Assembly: GCA_023389575.1 (NCBI GenBank)
Contig: JAEWEG010000042.1
Coordinates: 1 to 14,877 of the forward strand
DNA from: Chloroflexota bacterium
GTDB lineage: Bacteria > Chloroflexota > Chloroflexia > Thermomicrobiales > UBA6265
Reading direction: 5' to 3'
Length of the DNA: 14,877 nucleotides
In this document: piece after piece, positions 1 through 6,856 of the stretch
Position numbering within the stretch: the stretch's first letter is position 1
How the letters are laid out: each line of letters begins with the position of its first letter
Translations under genes and position numbers: made by a program
The notes under the pieces: model-generated
Seen by the model: only the letters and a program-made list of their open reading frames with translations
Told to the model about the DNA's origin: nothing
Database searches by the model: none

Positions 1-495
1 GCGCCCGAGCGCGAGGTGTATGTCATGGTCGGAGACGGCAGCTACCTCATGATGCACACGGAGATCGTGACCTCGATCGCGGAGGGCCACAAGCTCACCA
101 TCGTCCTGGTCGACAACGGCGGATACCGCTGCATCCGCGAACTCCAGACCCAATCGGGCTCGCCGGCGTTTGGCAACGAACTCCGATATCGGAACCCCGC
201 CACCAACCGGCTCGACGGTGATATCATCCCGGTCGACTTCGCCCGGAACGCCGCCAGCCTTGGCGCGGCGACCTACACCGCGACAGGCCCCCAGGAACTG
301 CGCGACGCCCTCGTCGCCGCGAAGTCCGAGACCACCACGACGGTCATCTACGTCCCGGTCGAATCCCAGGAACGAGTGAGGGGTTTCGAGGGCTGGTGGG
401 ATGTCCCCATCGCCGAGGTGAGCGCGCAGTCCGACGTGATCGAAGCCCGCGAGGAGTACGTAAAAGGAACGTCCAGGCAACGCTGGCACCTCTAG
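1..495 (+). CDS. iolD: 3D-(3,5/4)-trihydroxycyclohexane-1,2-dione acylhydrolase IolD, C-terminal part
   Basis: This is the C-terminal 164 residues of a thiamine-diphosphate enzyme; the frame is open to the left edge, so the 5' end lies outside the window. IolD is a cytoplasmic enzyme that hydrolytically opens the ring of trihydroxycyclohexanedione to 5-deoxyglucuronate in myo-inositol catabolism. The fragment begins just before the ThDP/Mg-binding motif: Gly-Asp-Gly at partial residues 11-13, followed about 25 residues later by D-N-G-G. The stretch GDGSYLMMHTEI and the ending with WWDVPIAEVS are characteristic of IolD rather than of acetolactate synthase or other ThDP enzymes. The ORF ends with TAG. 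Other iol genes are presumably to the left. The next gene, a PAP2 protein, follows on the same strand after 75 bases. Family assignment is confident; the missing N-terminal domains cannot be assessed. Confidence 0.9.
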   Translation, partial: APEREVYVMVGDGSYLMMHTEIVTSIAEGHKLTIVLVDNGGYRCIRELQTQSGSPAFGNELRYRNPATNRLDGDIIPVDFARNAASLGAATYTATGPQELRDALVAAKSETTTTVIYVPVESQERVRGFEGWWDVPIAEVSAQSDVIEAREEYVKGTSRQRWHL

Positions 496-570
496 GATCG
501 CCACGGTGAGGGTCTACGACAACAATAACCACGGCAGCCGGAAGTGGGCCAGCGTCACGGCGAGAGCCCG

Positions 571-1386
571 ATGACCGCCGTCAGCCAGAAGCAGGAAGAC
601 TCACAACAAACGTTGAGCGCCCGCGTCGGAAACTGGGCCGCGCGTACTCACGGCAGGTCGCTGCCGTCCGTCGGCTGGCTGCTCGTGTCGCGCATGGCCA
701 CGATCTTCGTGATCCTGTTCCTCTACTCCTGGTTCCGGAAAACCTATTTCCAGCAACCGGCCGAGGATGGATTCTCGAACGCGCTCGACATCATCGACCT
801 CCAGGCCCGGCTGGGGATCGCCGTCACCGACATCGAGATTCCCATGCAGCGGTGGGTGCTCCAGTACCCGTGGATGATCGACTTCTTCAACACCTACTAC
901 CGGCAGTTCAAACCAGCGCTTTACCTCTGCGCGGTGCTCTGCCTGATCCTCGCTCCAGTCGACTTCCGGCGTGTCTTCCGCGTGTTTCTGTTCGCCACCG
1001 CCATCGCCCTGCCGTGGTACGCTCTCTACCCGCTGGCTCCTCCGAGGCTGATGGAGCCATTCGGATTCGACTTTGTCGATACGCTCGCCGTGTATGGTGG
1101 GGTGCAATCCTCGGCAAGCGGGGCCGGGGGGGCGAACCAGTTCGCCGCGATGCCCAGCATGCATATCGGCTGGACGACGGTCGCCGCGCTGTGGATCGCC
1201 GGCGCGATTCGCTGGCGCCACCTCGGCGCGATCATCGGAATCCTCCACCTTTCACTGATGTGCGTCACCGTCGTGGTGACCGGCAATCACTACGTTCTCG
1301 ACATTGTCGGAGGCTTCCTGGTCGCGGGGGCCGCCGTGCTCCTGGAAAGAGCACTGTCGCGATTCTCCGCCTTCGCGCCCACGTAG
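571..1386 (+). CDS. PAP2_3 (Aur1/inositolphosphotransferase-like) membrane phosphatase
   Basis: This is a 271-residue multi-pass membrane protein of the PAP2 superfamily, close to the PAP2_3/Aur1-like branch. The family cleaves or transfers phosphate-linked head groups or lipid phosphates at the membrane. Six hydrophobic segments are visible at about residues 34-54, 116-130, 135-152, 199-213, 218-238 and 242-261. Before the fourth segment lies a YPLAPPRL motif, with a phosphate-binding Arg at about 159. Next come P-S-M-H (His198) and G-N-H-Y followed by Asp (His240, Asp244), so the catalytic His/Asp set is complete. I chose the ATG at 571, which has GGCGAGAG upstream; an in-frame GTG at 544 would add nine residues. 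It lies between iolD and a YfhO-family gene on the same strand. The substrate is unknown; a lipid-linked phosphate or an inositol phospholipid would fit the family, but this is inference. Confidence 0.87.
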   Translation: MTAVSQKQEDSQQTLSARVGNWAARTHGRSLPSVGWLLVSRMATIFVILFLYSWFRKTYFQQPAEDGFSNALDIIDLQARLGIAVTDIEIPMQRWVLQYPWMIDFFNTYYRQFKPALYLCAVLCLILAPVDFRRVFRVFLFATAIALPWYALYPLAPPRLMEPFGFDFVDTLAVYGGVQSSASGAGGANQFAAMPSMHIGWTTVAALWIAGAIRWRHLGAIIGILHLSLMCVTVVVTGNHYVLDIVGGFLVAGAAVLLERALSRFSAFAPT

Positions 1387-1538
1387 GAGGCCGCCATCAT
1401 CCAGGCCGTTGATAGCCAGCTCCAAAACGGTGAACGCATCGAGGGATCAATTCTGAGACCTGAACGCGCGCGATGGTCCAGACTGTCGATAGACGTGATG
1501 TTCATCGGTTTCCGACATCGTGAAAGCGAACCAACGAC

Positions 1539-3962
1539 GTGCGAACCGACCAGGTGACACTGGAATCAGACCGAGGCAAGTCCCAATGGAATGCCGGGGG
1601 GCTTATCTCCCGCCTTCGCGCGATCAGATTGACCGACAGGATCGGTCTCCTCGCCCTGGCCCTGGTCACGCTCGTTGCCTCCGTCCAAGTCTTCTGGGGC
1701 GGGACCATCATCGGGCAGGATTCGGCCACGCAGTTCTATCCCTGGTACGACTACCTCGGTGAGCGTCTCGCATCCGGCGAGTTACCTGGCTGGAACCCAT
1801 ACCAGTTCGGGGGAGTCTCCTTCGCCGCTGATCCGCAGTCGGGCTGGATGTATCTCCCGGCGATGGTGATCTTCACCCTGCTCCCGCTCGCCACGGCGAT
1901 CCCCGCCTTCATCGTGTTTCATCTCCTGCTCGCCGGAGCGGGCACCTATACGCTTTCACGCCTCCTGGGGATGGGTGTCGGTGGCGCGCTCGTCGCTGGT
2001 ATCGCGTATCAACTCGCGCCGCCCATTTACGGGCGCTCCGTGTGCTGTCCCGCACAGTACGAGGTCGGATCATGGATGCCGATCGCCCTGGTCGGCGCGG
2101 AACTGGCGATGCGCGCCCAATCGCCAACGGGCCGTGTGGGCGGCTGGACCGTCGCCGGGGTGGCCGTCAGCCAGGCCCTAGGCGCCTGGCTCGGGCAGGG
2201 CGGCTATTACTTCCTGCTTTTCCTCACCGCGTTCATCGCCTACCGCGGATTGATCGCGCCGCATTCCCGCGATAACGGCTGGGTTCGCCGGTTCCGGAAC
2301 ACCGCCATGCACGGGTTCGCGATGATGGGCATTGGGTTCGGTCTCGCGGCCGCGGGGATCCTGCCGCGGCTCGAGTACGTCTCGCGCTCGAATGTCGCCG
2401 GCGGTGACTATGGGCTGGAAAATCAGTGGGCCACGAACATTGGCGGCGTCACGCCTTCCATGATCTTCGACCGGCTCATCGACCCCACGCTCTACTATCC
2501 AGGGGTTATCGTGCTCATCCTGACCGTGGCCGCGGTACCGCTGGCCCGTGGCAGGTTCGCGACCACGTTCTTCGTCGTCTGGGGGCTCGGGGCCGTGGTC
2601 ATGGCGATACCGGTGGAAACGCCTCTCCACTGGCTCCTGTACGCCGTGCTGCCCATGTTCGAGCGGTTGCACACCCATTGGCCGGACCGCGTCGCGATCG
2701 TCTCCTATCTGTCGTTCGCCATCGTGGCGGGCGCCGGAGCGGAGTCCCTGATGTCCCGCGCGATTCCCGCGCGGCGTAAACTGATCGCGCTGGGAATCCC
2801 AATCGGTGCGCTGCTCCTCCTGATGCTCCTCAGTTCTGGCATTCCCCTCTTGCCGGTGATCCTCCTGCTTCTCGCCAGCGGACTGTTCGTCTTCCTGTTC
2901 GGGCGCCGCCACGACCTGGCGGCTCCCCTGCTTCCGGCGACGCTCGCGGTCCTCATCGTGGTCGACCTCCTGGTAGCCTTCAATGGTTCCCTCGCCCAAG
3001 CGCCGTACGGCGGATTCCACCGCGTCGACGTCGAGCGGCATTTTGGCGAAAGCGGTTCGGCGGCGTTCCTCCAGGAACGCATGAAACAGTCTCCAGGACG
3101 GTACATCGGCTACGATCCCGCCCAGGATGTCATCGTCGACGGCCAGTTGATCCTCTACCGGTACCAGTTCGCGTCGCCGGACATGGCCGCGCTGCTGGTG
3201 AACAACCGGGGCGTGCTCCACGGCCTCGAGGACGCCCAGGGGTACAACCCGGTCCAACCCGCGCGCTTCGTGGAGTACCTCACCGCGCTGAATGGCCATT
3301 CGCAGGAGTATCACGACGCGAATGTCTACGGCCCGGGGCTGGAATCGCCCCTGCTCGACCTGCTCGGCATTCGCTACATCGTGATTCCGGCGGACTACGA
3401 CGACGATCGCCCCGATCTGCGCGATGTCGACGAGAAATTCCCGACCATCTACGCGGACGAGCAGGTCAAGGTACTGGAGAACGTCGATGCCGCGCCGGCT
3501 GCCTGGGTCGTCCACGAGGCACGCGAAGTCCCCACCGCCGATGTCCTCGACACTCTCTCCTCGGGCGAAGTTGATCCAGCGGAAACCGCGATCCTGGAAT
3601 CCGCGCCACCCGAACTATCGCCGGACGGCGGATCGTCGCCTGGAAGCGCCTCGCTGATCGAACACGAACCCGAGCGACTTCGTATCGAAACCCGGTCGAA
3701 CCAGCCGGGGATGCTGATACTGAGCGAGACCTGGGACCCGAACTGGAATGCCTACGTCGATGGCCAGAAGGTCGAGATCTACCGGGCCAACTATCTGTTC
3801 AGGGGCGTCCCCATCCCCGAGGGCGAAAGTTCGGTGGAACTTCGCTACGAGCCGCCCGCGCTTCGCCTAGGCCTGGGCATCACGCTCCTCACCGCCACCA
3901 CCGTCCTCGGGACACTTGCATGGCTCGCCTGGCGCTCACGATGGCAATACAGGTCGAGATGA
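1539..3962 (+). CDS. YfhO-family large multi-pass membrane protein (GT-C-like)
   Basis: This 807-residue polytopic membrane protein matches the YfhO family (GT-C-like, often linked to glycosylation of envelope polymers). The first membrane helix is at about residues 34-54. An extracytoplasmic loop follows, beginning IIGQDSATQFYPWY, with an Asp (D61) at the position where GT-C proteins carry a catalytic or metal-binding acidic residue. Further on are W-N-P-Y-Q-F-G-G and a second Asp (D98). Many hydrophobic helices follow to about residue 480, then a large soluble region. The end carries the YfhO-typical beta region (WDPNWNAYVDGQKVEIYRAN, then FRGVPIPEG) and a last helix at about 777-798. The start is a GTG; another GTG is five codons later and no in-frame ATG is near, so the exact start is uncertain. 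The ribosome binding site is weak. Donor and acceptor are unknown. It lies 152 bases after the PAP2_3 gene and converges on the cupin gene. Confidence 0.85.
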   Translation: MRTDQVTLESDRGKSQWNAGGLISRLRAIRLTDRIGLLALALVTLVASVQVFWGGTIIGQDSATQFYPWYDYLGERLASGELPGWNPYQFGGVSFAADPQSGWMYLPAMVIFTLLPLATAIPAFIVFHLLLAGAGTYTLSRLLGMGVGGALVAGIAYQLAPPIYGRSVCCPAQYEVGSWMPIALVGAELAMRAQSPTGRVGGWTVAGVAVSQALGAWLGQGGYYFLLFLTAFIAYRGLIAPHSRDNGWVRRFRNTAMHGFAMMGIGFGLAAAGILPRLEYVSRSNVAGGDYGLENQWATNIGGVTPSMIFDRLIDPTLYYPGVIVLILTVAAVPLARGRFATTFFVVWGLGAVVMAIPVETPLHWLLYAVLPMFERLHTHWPDRVAIVSYLSFAIVAGAGAESLMSRAIPARRKLIALGIPIGALLLLMLLSSGIPLLPVILLLLASGLFVFLFGRRHDLAAPLLPATLAVLIVVDLLVAFNGSLAQAPYGGFHRVDVERHFGESGSAAFLQERMKQSPGRYIGYDPAQDVIVDGQLILYRYQFASPDMAALLVNNRGVLHGLEDAQGYNPVQPARFVEYLTALNGHSQEYHDANVYGPGLESPLLDLLGIRYIVIPADYDDDRPDLRDVDEKFPTIYADEQVKVLENVDAAPAAWVVHEAREVPTADVLDTLSSGEVDPAETAILESAPPELSPDGGSSPGSASLIEHEPERLRIETRSNQPGMLILSETWDPNWNAYVDGQKVEIYRANYLFRGVPIPEGESSVELRYEPPALRLGLGITLLTATTVLGTLAWLAWRSRWQYRSR

Positions 3963-4022
3963 ACGCCCGTAGACGTCAACCGACAGCTCGTCCCGTCGCC
4001 TGCCAGACGGCAACAACACCCG

Positions 4023-4430
4023 TCAATGAGGGACCATAGCGTCGAGTTCGGGCAGGAGCACCACGCTTTCCTGCTCCTTCGGATCGGTGCGAGCCAACAC
4101 CGCCACGCATGGTTCGCCAGAAGTATTGGCCGGTAGGTGTGGCATGTTGGCGGGAATGTAGAGCAACTCGCCCGATTTCACGTCGAGATGCTCGGAGAGA
4201 TTTTCGCCGAACCACATCTCGGCCCGTCCACTGAGGACGTAGATCGCCGTCTCGTGTGTCTCGTGCAGGTGCGCCTTCGCCCGCCCACCGGGGGGAATCG
4301 TGAGCAGGTGCATGCACAGGCCCGTGGCGCCCACGCTCTCCGCGGAGATTCCTTCGACATAGGAGAGTCCCTGCTTGCCAGAGAAGCCCTCCTCGGGTCT
4401 GACGACGACGCAGGTGGGTCGAGGTGGCAT
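4023..4430 (-). CDS. Small single-domain cupin protein
   Basis: This is a 135-residue cytoplasmic protein with one cupin barrel. Motif 1 is at about residues 48-68: G-G-R-A-K-A-H-L-H followed by E-T-H-E, giving His54, His56 and His59/Glu60 as likely metal ligands. Motif 2 is at about 87-102: G-x5-P-x-N-x2-H-x3-N with His98 as the remaining ligand and Asn where the consensus has Gly. The set is therefore a complete metal-binding cupin. Such proteins range from isomerases and dioxygenases to sugar- or amino-acid-binding domains, and sequence alone does not choose among them. The ATG has a good AAAGGA site seven bases upstream. It follows lepB on the same strand, 134 bases downstream, with an imperfect inverted repeat in the gap, so it may have its own promoter or be controlled separately. 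Confidence 0.87.
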   Translation of the reverse strand: MPPRPTCVVVRPEEGFSGKQGLSYVEGISAESVGATGLCMHLLTIPPGGRAKAHLHETHETAIYVLSGRAEMWFGENLSEHLDVKSGELLYIPANMPHLPANTSGEPCVAVLARTDPKEQESVVLLPELDAMVPH

Positions 4431-4456
4431 TGGGTGGTCCTTTCACGATGGTGAGG

Positions 4457-4482
4457 CCGTGTTTGATGGTTCCAAACCACGG
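4457..4482. repeat. Imperfect inverted repeat upstream of the cupin gene
   Basis: The left arm CCGTGTTTG (4457-4465) and the right arm CAAACCACGG (4473-4482) pair over nine bases with a single bulged C, around a seven-base loop. The repeat lies 26 bases before the cupin start codon, in the gap between lepB and the cupin gene. It is not followed by a T run on the minus strand, so an intrinsic terminator for lepB is unlikely. It could be an operator or a leader hairpin for the cupin gene. The function is inferred from position only. Confidence 0.4.
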
Positions 4483-4564
4483 TACCACTCACGCTCTTTC
4501 GCTGGCTGACCGTGCGGGGCAGGCGAGGCTCCGCGCGACACGAAACATGAGGACTCAGAGCCAG

Positions 4565-5308
4565 CTACCCCTCGGAAAGCTCGGGATAGTCGTGATGCGG
4601 CACGATCCCGAATGCGCTGAGTGGCCAGTAGCCAAGCCACACCTTTCCGACGATATCGTCAATGCGCACCGGTCCAAAGTCCGGCGAGTCGGAACTGTTG
4701 TCACGATTATCGCCCAAGACGAAGACCGACCCTTCCGGGACAAGAAACGGACCGCAATCCGGCTGGGCCGCGCACATCGTCGTTTCGTCGTCGAGATACG
4801 GCTCGTTCAACGGGCGTCCGTCGATCAGCACCATGTCGTCGCGAATCTCGACGGTCTCGCCTTCCAACCCGATGACGCGCTTGATGTATGGCGAAGTGGC
4901 GTTATCGACCGGTGCGTTCAGAACCACGATATCGCCACGCTGGGGCGGCGAGAATGGGTGAACGATGTTGGCGTTCTCATGCTCCACTCCGGGAAGCCAG
5001 TCGACCAAGGACCACGTATCGAAGCTGGCATAGGCGTTCCGGTTCACGAGCACCATCTCGCCACCTTCGAGCCCTGGAAGCATGCTCTGGCCCACCACGC
5101 GGTAGTTGACCACCACCAACCGCACCGCGACGAAGATCATCACCGCGATCAGGAGCGTCTCGACGATATCCCGGTAGCGAGACCGATTGCGCTGTTTGCC
5201 TGGGTCGCCCAGATGGGTGCTGATCACATATGGAGTGGTTGATGATCCAGCCGGGTCCGCGCCGGGGCCTGCATCCCCCCCGTTGGTTGCATGGTCGTCT
5301 ATCGTCAT
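4565..5308 (-). CDS. lepB: Signal peptidase I
   Basis: This is a 247-residue type I signal peptidase that removes signal peptides from exported proteins at the outer face of the cytoplasmic membrane. An acidic, disordered N-terminal tail (about 1-45) precedes one membrane anchor (about 50-68). The catalytic Ser is in VVGQSMLPG (Ser75) and the general-base Lys is in PYIKRVIG (Lys143). The conserved box GDNRDNSSDS is at 199-208. Both catalytic residues are intact. Two cysteines five residues apart (179 and 185) in the exported region could form a disulfide. The ATG at 5308 is preceded by GGAAGAAG about 11 bases upstream. The gene lies downstream of the tRNA-Asp terminator on the same strand, so it is probably transcribed from its own promoter within 5309-5387. 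No clear promoter is visible there. The cupin gene follows. Confidence 0.96.
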   Translation of the reverse strand: MTIDDHATNGGDAGPGADPAGSSTTPYVISTHLGDPGKQRNRSRYRDIVETLLIAVMIFVAVRLVVVNYRVVGQSMLPGLEGGEMVLVNRNAYASFDTWSLVDWLPGVEHENANIVHPFSPPQRGDIVVLNAPVDNATSPYIKRVIGLEGETVEIRDDMVLIDGRPLNEPYLDDETTMCAAQPDCGPFLVPEGSVFVLGDNRDNSSDSPDFGPVRIDDIVGKVWLGYWPLSAFGIVPHHDYPELSEG

Positions 5309-5387
5309 TCGCGGATGCTTCTTCCGTGTCGAGGGTGATGACGGTTCCCGTACGCCAGTTCGACTCAGGTGTCGCTGGCGATGTTAA

Positions 5388-5423
5388 CGAAAATCGGGCC
5401 GCGGACATTGGTCGCGACCCGAT
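5388..5423 (-). terminator. Rho-independent terminator of the tRNA-Asp unit
   Basis: Read on the minus strand, ATCGGGTCGCG pairs with CGCGGCCCGAT over 11 positions (one T-G wobble) around a nine-base loop, and the stem runs into TTTTC. Plus-strand arms are 5393-5403 and 5413-5423. The hairpin begins 17 bases after the encoded CCA of the tRNA, the expected place for its terminator. It separates the tRNA transcript from lepB. Confidence 0.8.
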
Positions 5424-5439
5424 ACTCCGAAATGTTTAC

Positions 5440-5516
5440 TGGCGGAAGCGACGGGATTCGAACCCGCGATCTCAGCCTTGACAGGGCTGCATGTTAGGCC
5501 ACTACACCACGCCTCC
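5440..5516 (-). tRNA. trnD: tRNA-Asp (anticodon GUC)
   Basis: The minus strand folds as a complete cloverleaf of 74 bases (5443-5516) with a CCA end encoded in the DNA (5440-5442). The acceptor stem GGAGGCG pairs with CGCTTCC (one G-T wobble). The D stem is GTGT/ACAT. The anticodon stem CAGCC/GGCTG encloses the loop CTGTCAA, with anticodon GTC at 5480-5482. The T arm GCGGG/CCCGT carries the standard TTCGAAT loop. The discriminator base is G, the known identity base for aspartate. It has its own promoter upstream and an intrinsic terminator downstream, so it is an independent transcription unit between moxR and lepB. Confidence 0.97.
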
Positions 5517-5529
5517 AGCAACGTCCGGA

Positions 5530-5558
5530 AGATTACCATTTCAGAACCGGGTCGTCAA
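5530..5558 (-). promoter_or_regulatory. Sigma70-type promoter of tRNA-Asp
   Basis: On the minus strand a -35 box TTGACG (5553-5558) is separated by exactly 17 bases from a -10 box TAATCT (5530-5535). The mature tRNA begins 13 bases after the -10 box, so the predicted leader is only about six bases. The boxes lie in the 77-base gap after the moxR stop codon and point at the tRNA. The match and spacing are close to the bacterial housekeeping consensus. Confidence 0.75.
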
Positions 5559-5593
5559 CCAAAATCGTCCCGATCGTCACAATCTGCATCTGG

Positions 5594-6589
5594 CTACAGC
5601 CCGGTGTCCGGAACCGCCTCGATCAGGCGGGCAATGATGTCGTTGGCCGACACATCGTTGGCCTCGGCGTCGAAGTTGAGTACGATCCTGTGGCGCAACG
5701 CCGGAAGCGCCATCGATCGAATATCGTCGTAGGCCACATTCACCCTGCCATCCATGATCGCCCGGATCTTGGCGGCCAGCACGATCGTCTGGGCGCCGCG
5801 AGGGCTTGCCCCGTAGCGCACATACTGCCGCACGAGGCCCGGCGCGCCCTCGTTGGTGGGGTGCGTCGCCATCACCATCCGAATCGCGTAATCGAGCACC
5901 GAATGCGCGATAGGCACCTGTTTGGCCGTCCGTAGGATGTGCTGCACATCCTCGCCACTCGCGACTCGCTCCAGCTCGGGTTCGTCGTCGACCTGCGTCC
6001 GGGTCACGATCGCCGCCATATCCTCGGCGGACGGAAACGGAACCTCCAGTTTGAAGAAGAACCGGTCCAACTGCGCCTCCGGCAGTGGATAGGTGCCCTC
6101 CATCTCCACCGGGTTCTGGGTCGCCAGCACGAAGAACGGACTCGGCAACACGTGCCCCTGGTTCGCCACGGTCACCGTGCCCTCCTGCATCGCCTCCAGC
6201 AGCGCCGATTGGGTCTTGGGGGTGGCCCGGTTGATTTCGTCCGCGAGCACGATGTTGGCGAAGATCGGGCCCCGGTCGAACATGAACGTCCGCCGGCCGT
6301 CGATGGTCTCGCTCAGGATGTTCGTTCCGGTGATGTCCGCGGGCATCAGGTCGGGCGTGAACTGGATTCTGCTGAAACTCAGGTCCAGCGCCTGGCCAAT
6401 CGTTCGCACCATCCGCGTCTTGCCGAGCCCTGGCACGCCCTCCAGCAACACGTGCCCGCCCGCGAACAGGGCGACCAGCATGTCATCGACCACCTGACCC
6501 TGGCCCACGATCACACGCGATACCTGTTCGCGTACCGCGGCGGCGAGGTCTCGAATCTCCTGGGGACGTATCGGCTCTGTCGCGGTCAT
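5594..6589 (-). CDS. MoxR-family AAA+ ATPase
   Basis: This 331-residue cytoplasmic ATPase belongs to the MoxR branch of AAA+ proteins, which act as chaperones in maturing metal-dependent or envelope-associated complexes. Walker A is GVPGLGKT (residues 51-58). Walker B is IVLADEIN, with Asp117-Glu118. Sensor 1 is in ATQNP (Asn159). The sensor-2 segment reads YGASPRG, with Arg264. The C-terminal lid helices are present and the length is normal for the family, so it looks active. I chose the ATG at 6589, which starts in family register and has GGGAGGG upstream; an open frame reaches 6751 but would overlap the 71-residue gene. MoxR genes usually sit beside DUF58, transglutaminase-like or von Willebrand A genes. 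None is in this window; the upstream partners are a small membrane protein and a flippase-like protein. Confidence 0.93.
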   Translation of the reverse strand: MTATEPIRPQEIRDLAAAVREQVSRVIVGQGQVVDDMLVALFAGGHVLLEGVPGLGKTRMVRTIGQALDLSFSRIQFTPDLMPADITGTNILSETIDGRRTFMFDRGPIFANIVLADEINRATPKTQSALLEAMQEGTVTVANQGHVLPSPFFVLATQNPVEMEGTYPLPEAQLDRFFFKLEVPFPSAEDMAAIVTRTQVDDEPELERVASGEDVQHILRTAKQVPIAHSVLDYAIRMVMATHPTNEGAPGLVRQYVRYGASPRGAQTIVLAAKIRAIMDGRVNVAYDDIRSMALPALRHRIVLNFDAEANDVSANDIIARLIEAVPDTGL

Positions 6590-6630
6590 GTGAAGCGAAC
6601 CCTCCCGGTGCGAAACGTGGCGAGGCGGGA

Positions 6631-6846
6631 CTATCCGAAGCGATCCATCATCACCAGAGCCCAAATCGCCAGCAGGATAAAGTTGAAAAGTCCGAATCCC
6701 GCCGCAATCAGCACGATCTGGACCTTCGCGGAGGGCGGCCACAGCCGCCATTCGTCCGGATCCTTCGGCCGTGGAGCTTCCTCCGGCTCGGCGACTGGAA
6801 CGTCTTCGTGTTCCTCGGTTGGCGGCACTTGATGTTCGTCGGTCAT
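6631..6846 (-). CDS. Small single-span membrane protein (71 aa), unrecognised
   Basis: I do not recognise this family. The protein has a proline- and glutamate-rich, probably disordered N-terminal half (residues 1-30), a short W-R-L-W-P-P-S stretch, then one hydrophobic helix (about 43-66) and a five-residue tail ending DRFG. By the positive-inside rule the orientation is unclear, since few basic residues flank the helix. It starts with ATG only 10 bases after the flippase-like gene stops, and moxR starts 41 bases after it ends, so the three genes are probably co-transcribed. Its position between a membrane protein and a MoxR ATPase suggests an accessory or adaptor role, which is inference. 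Reality as a gene rests on operon-tight spacing and a coherent soluble-plus-helix design. Confidence 0.7.
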   Translation of the reverse strand: MTDEHQVPPTEEHEDVPVAEPEEAPRPKDPDEWRLWPPSAKVQIVLIAAGFGLFNFILLAIWALVMMDRFG

Positions 6847-6856
6847 GGATTACTAC

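Noticed and set aside
2178..3515. 445-residue open frame on the minus strand opposite the YfhO-family gene
   Set aside because: It is Arg-, Glu- and His-rich with no recognisable domain and lies wholly within a well-supported membrane protein gene. Such frames are common opposite GC-rich genes.
3993..4010. Five-base-pair hairpin (CCGTC/GACGG) between the convergent YfhO-family and cupin genes
   Set aside because: The stem is short, the loop has eight bases and neither strand has a T run, so it is too weak to call a terminator.
4424..5242. 272-residue plus-strand frame across lepB
   Set aside because: It is the complement of lepB, whose catalytic Ser, Lys and GDNRDNSSDS box are all on the minus strand. 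The plus frame has no coherent domain.
6590..6751. Upstream extension of moxR to a start at 6751
   Set aside because: The added 54 residues do not look like MoxR, they would overlap the 71-residue gene, and the ATG at 6589 has a good GGGAGGG site.
5939..6832. 297-residue plus-strand frame across moxR
   Set aside because: The minus strand carries Walker A, Walker B, sensor 1 and sensor 2 of MoxR. The plus frame is His/Arg-rich and has no homologous features.
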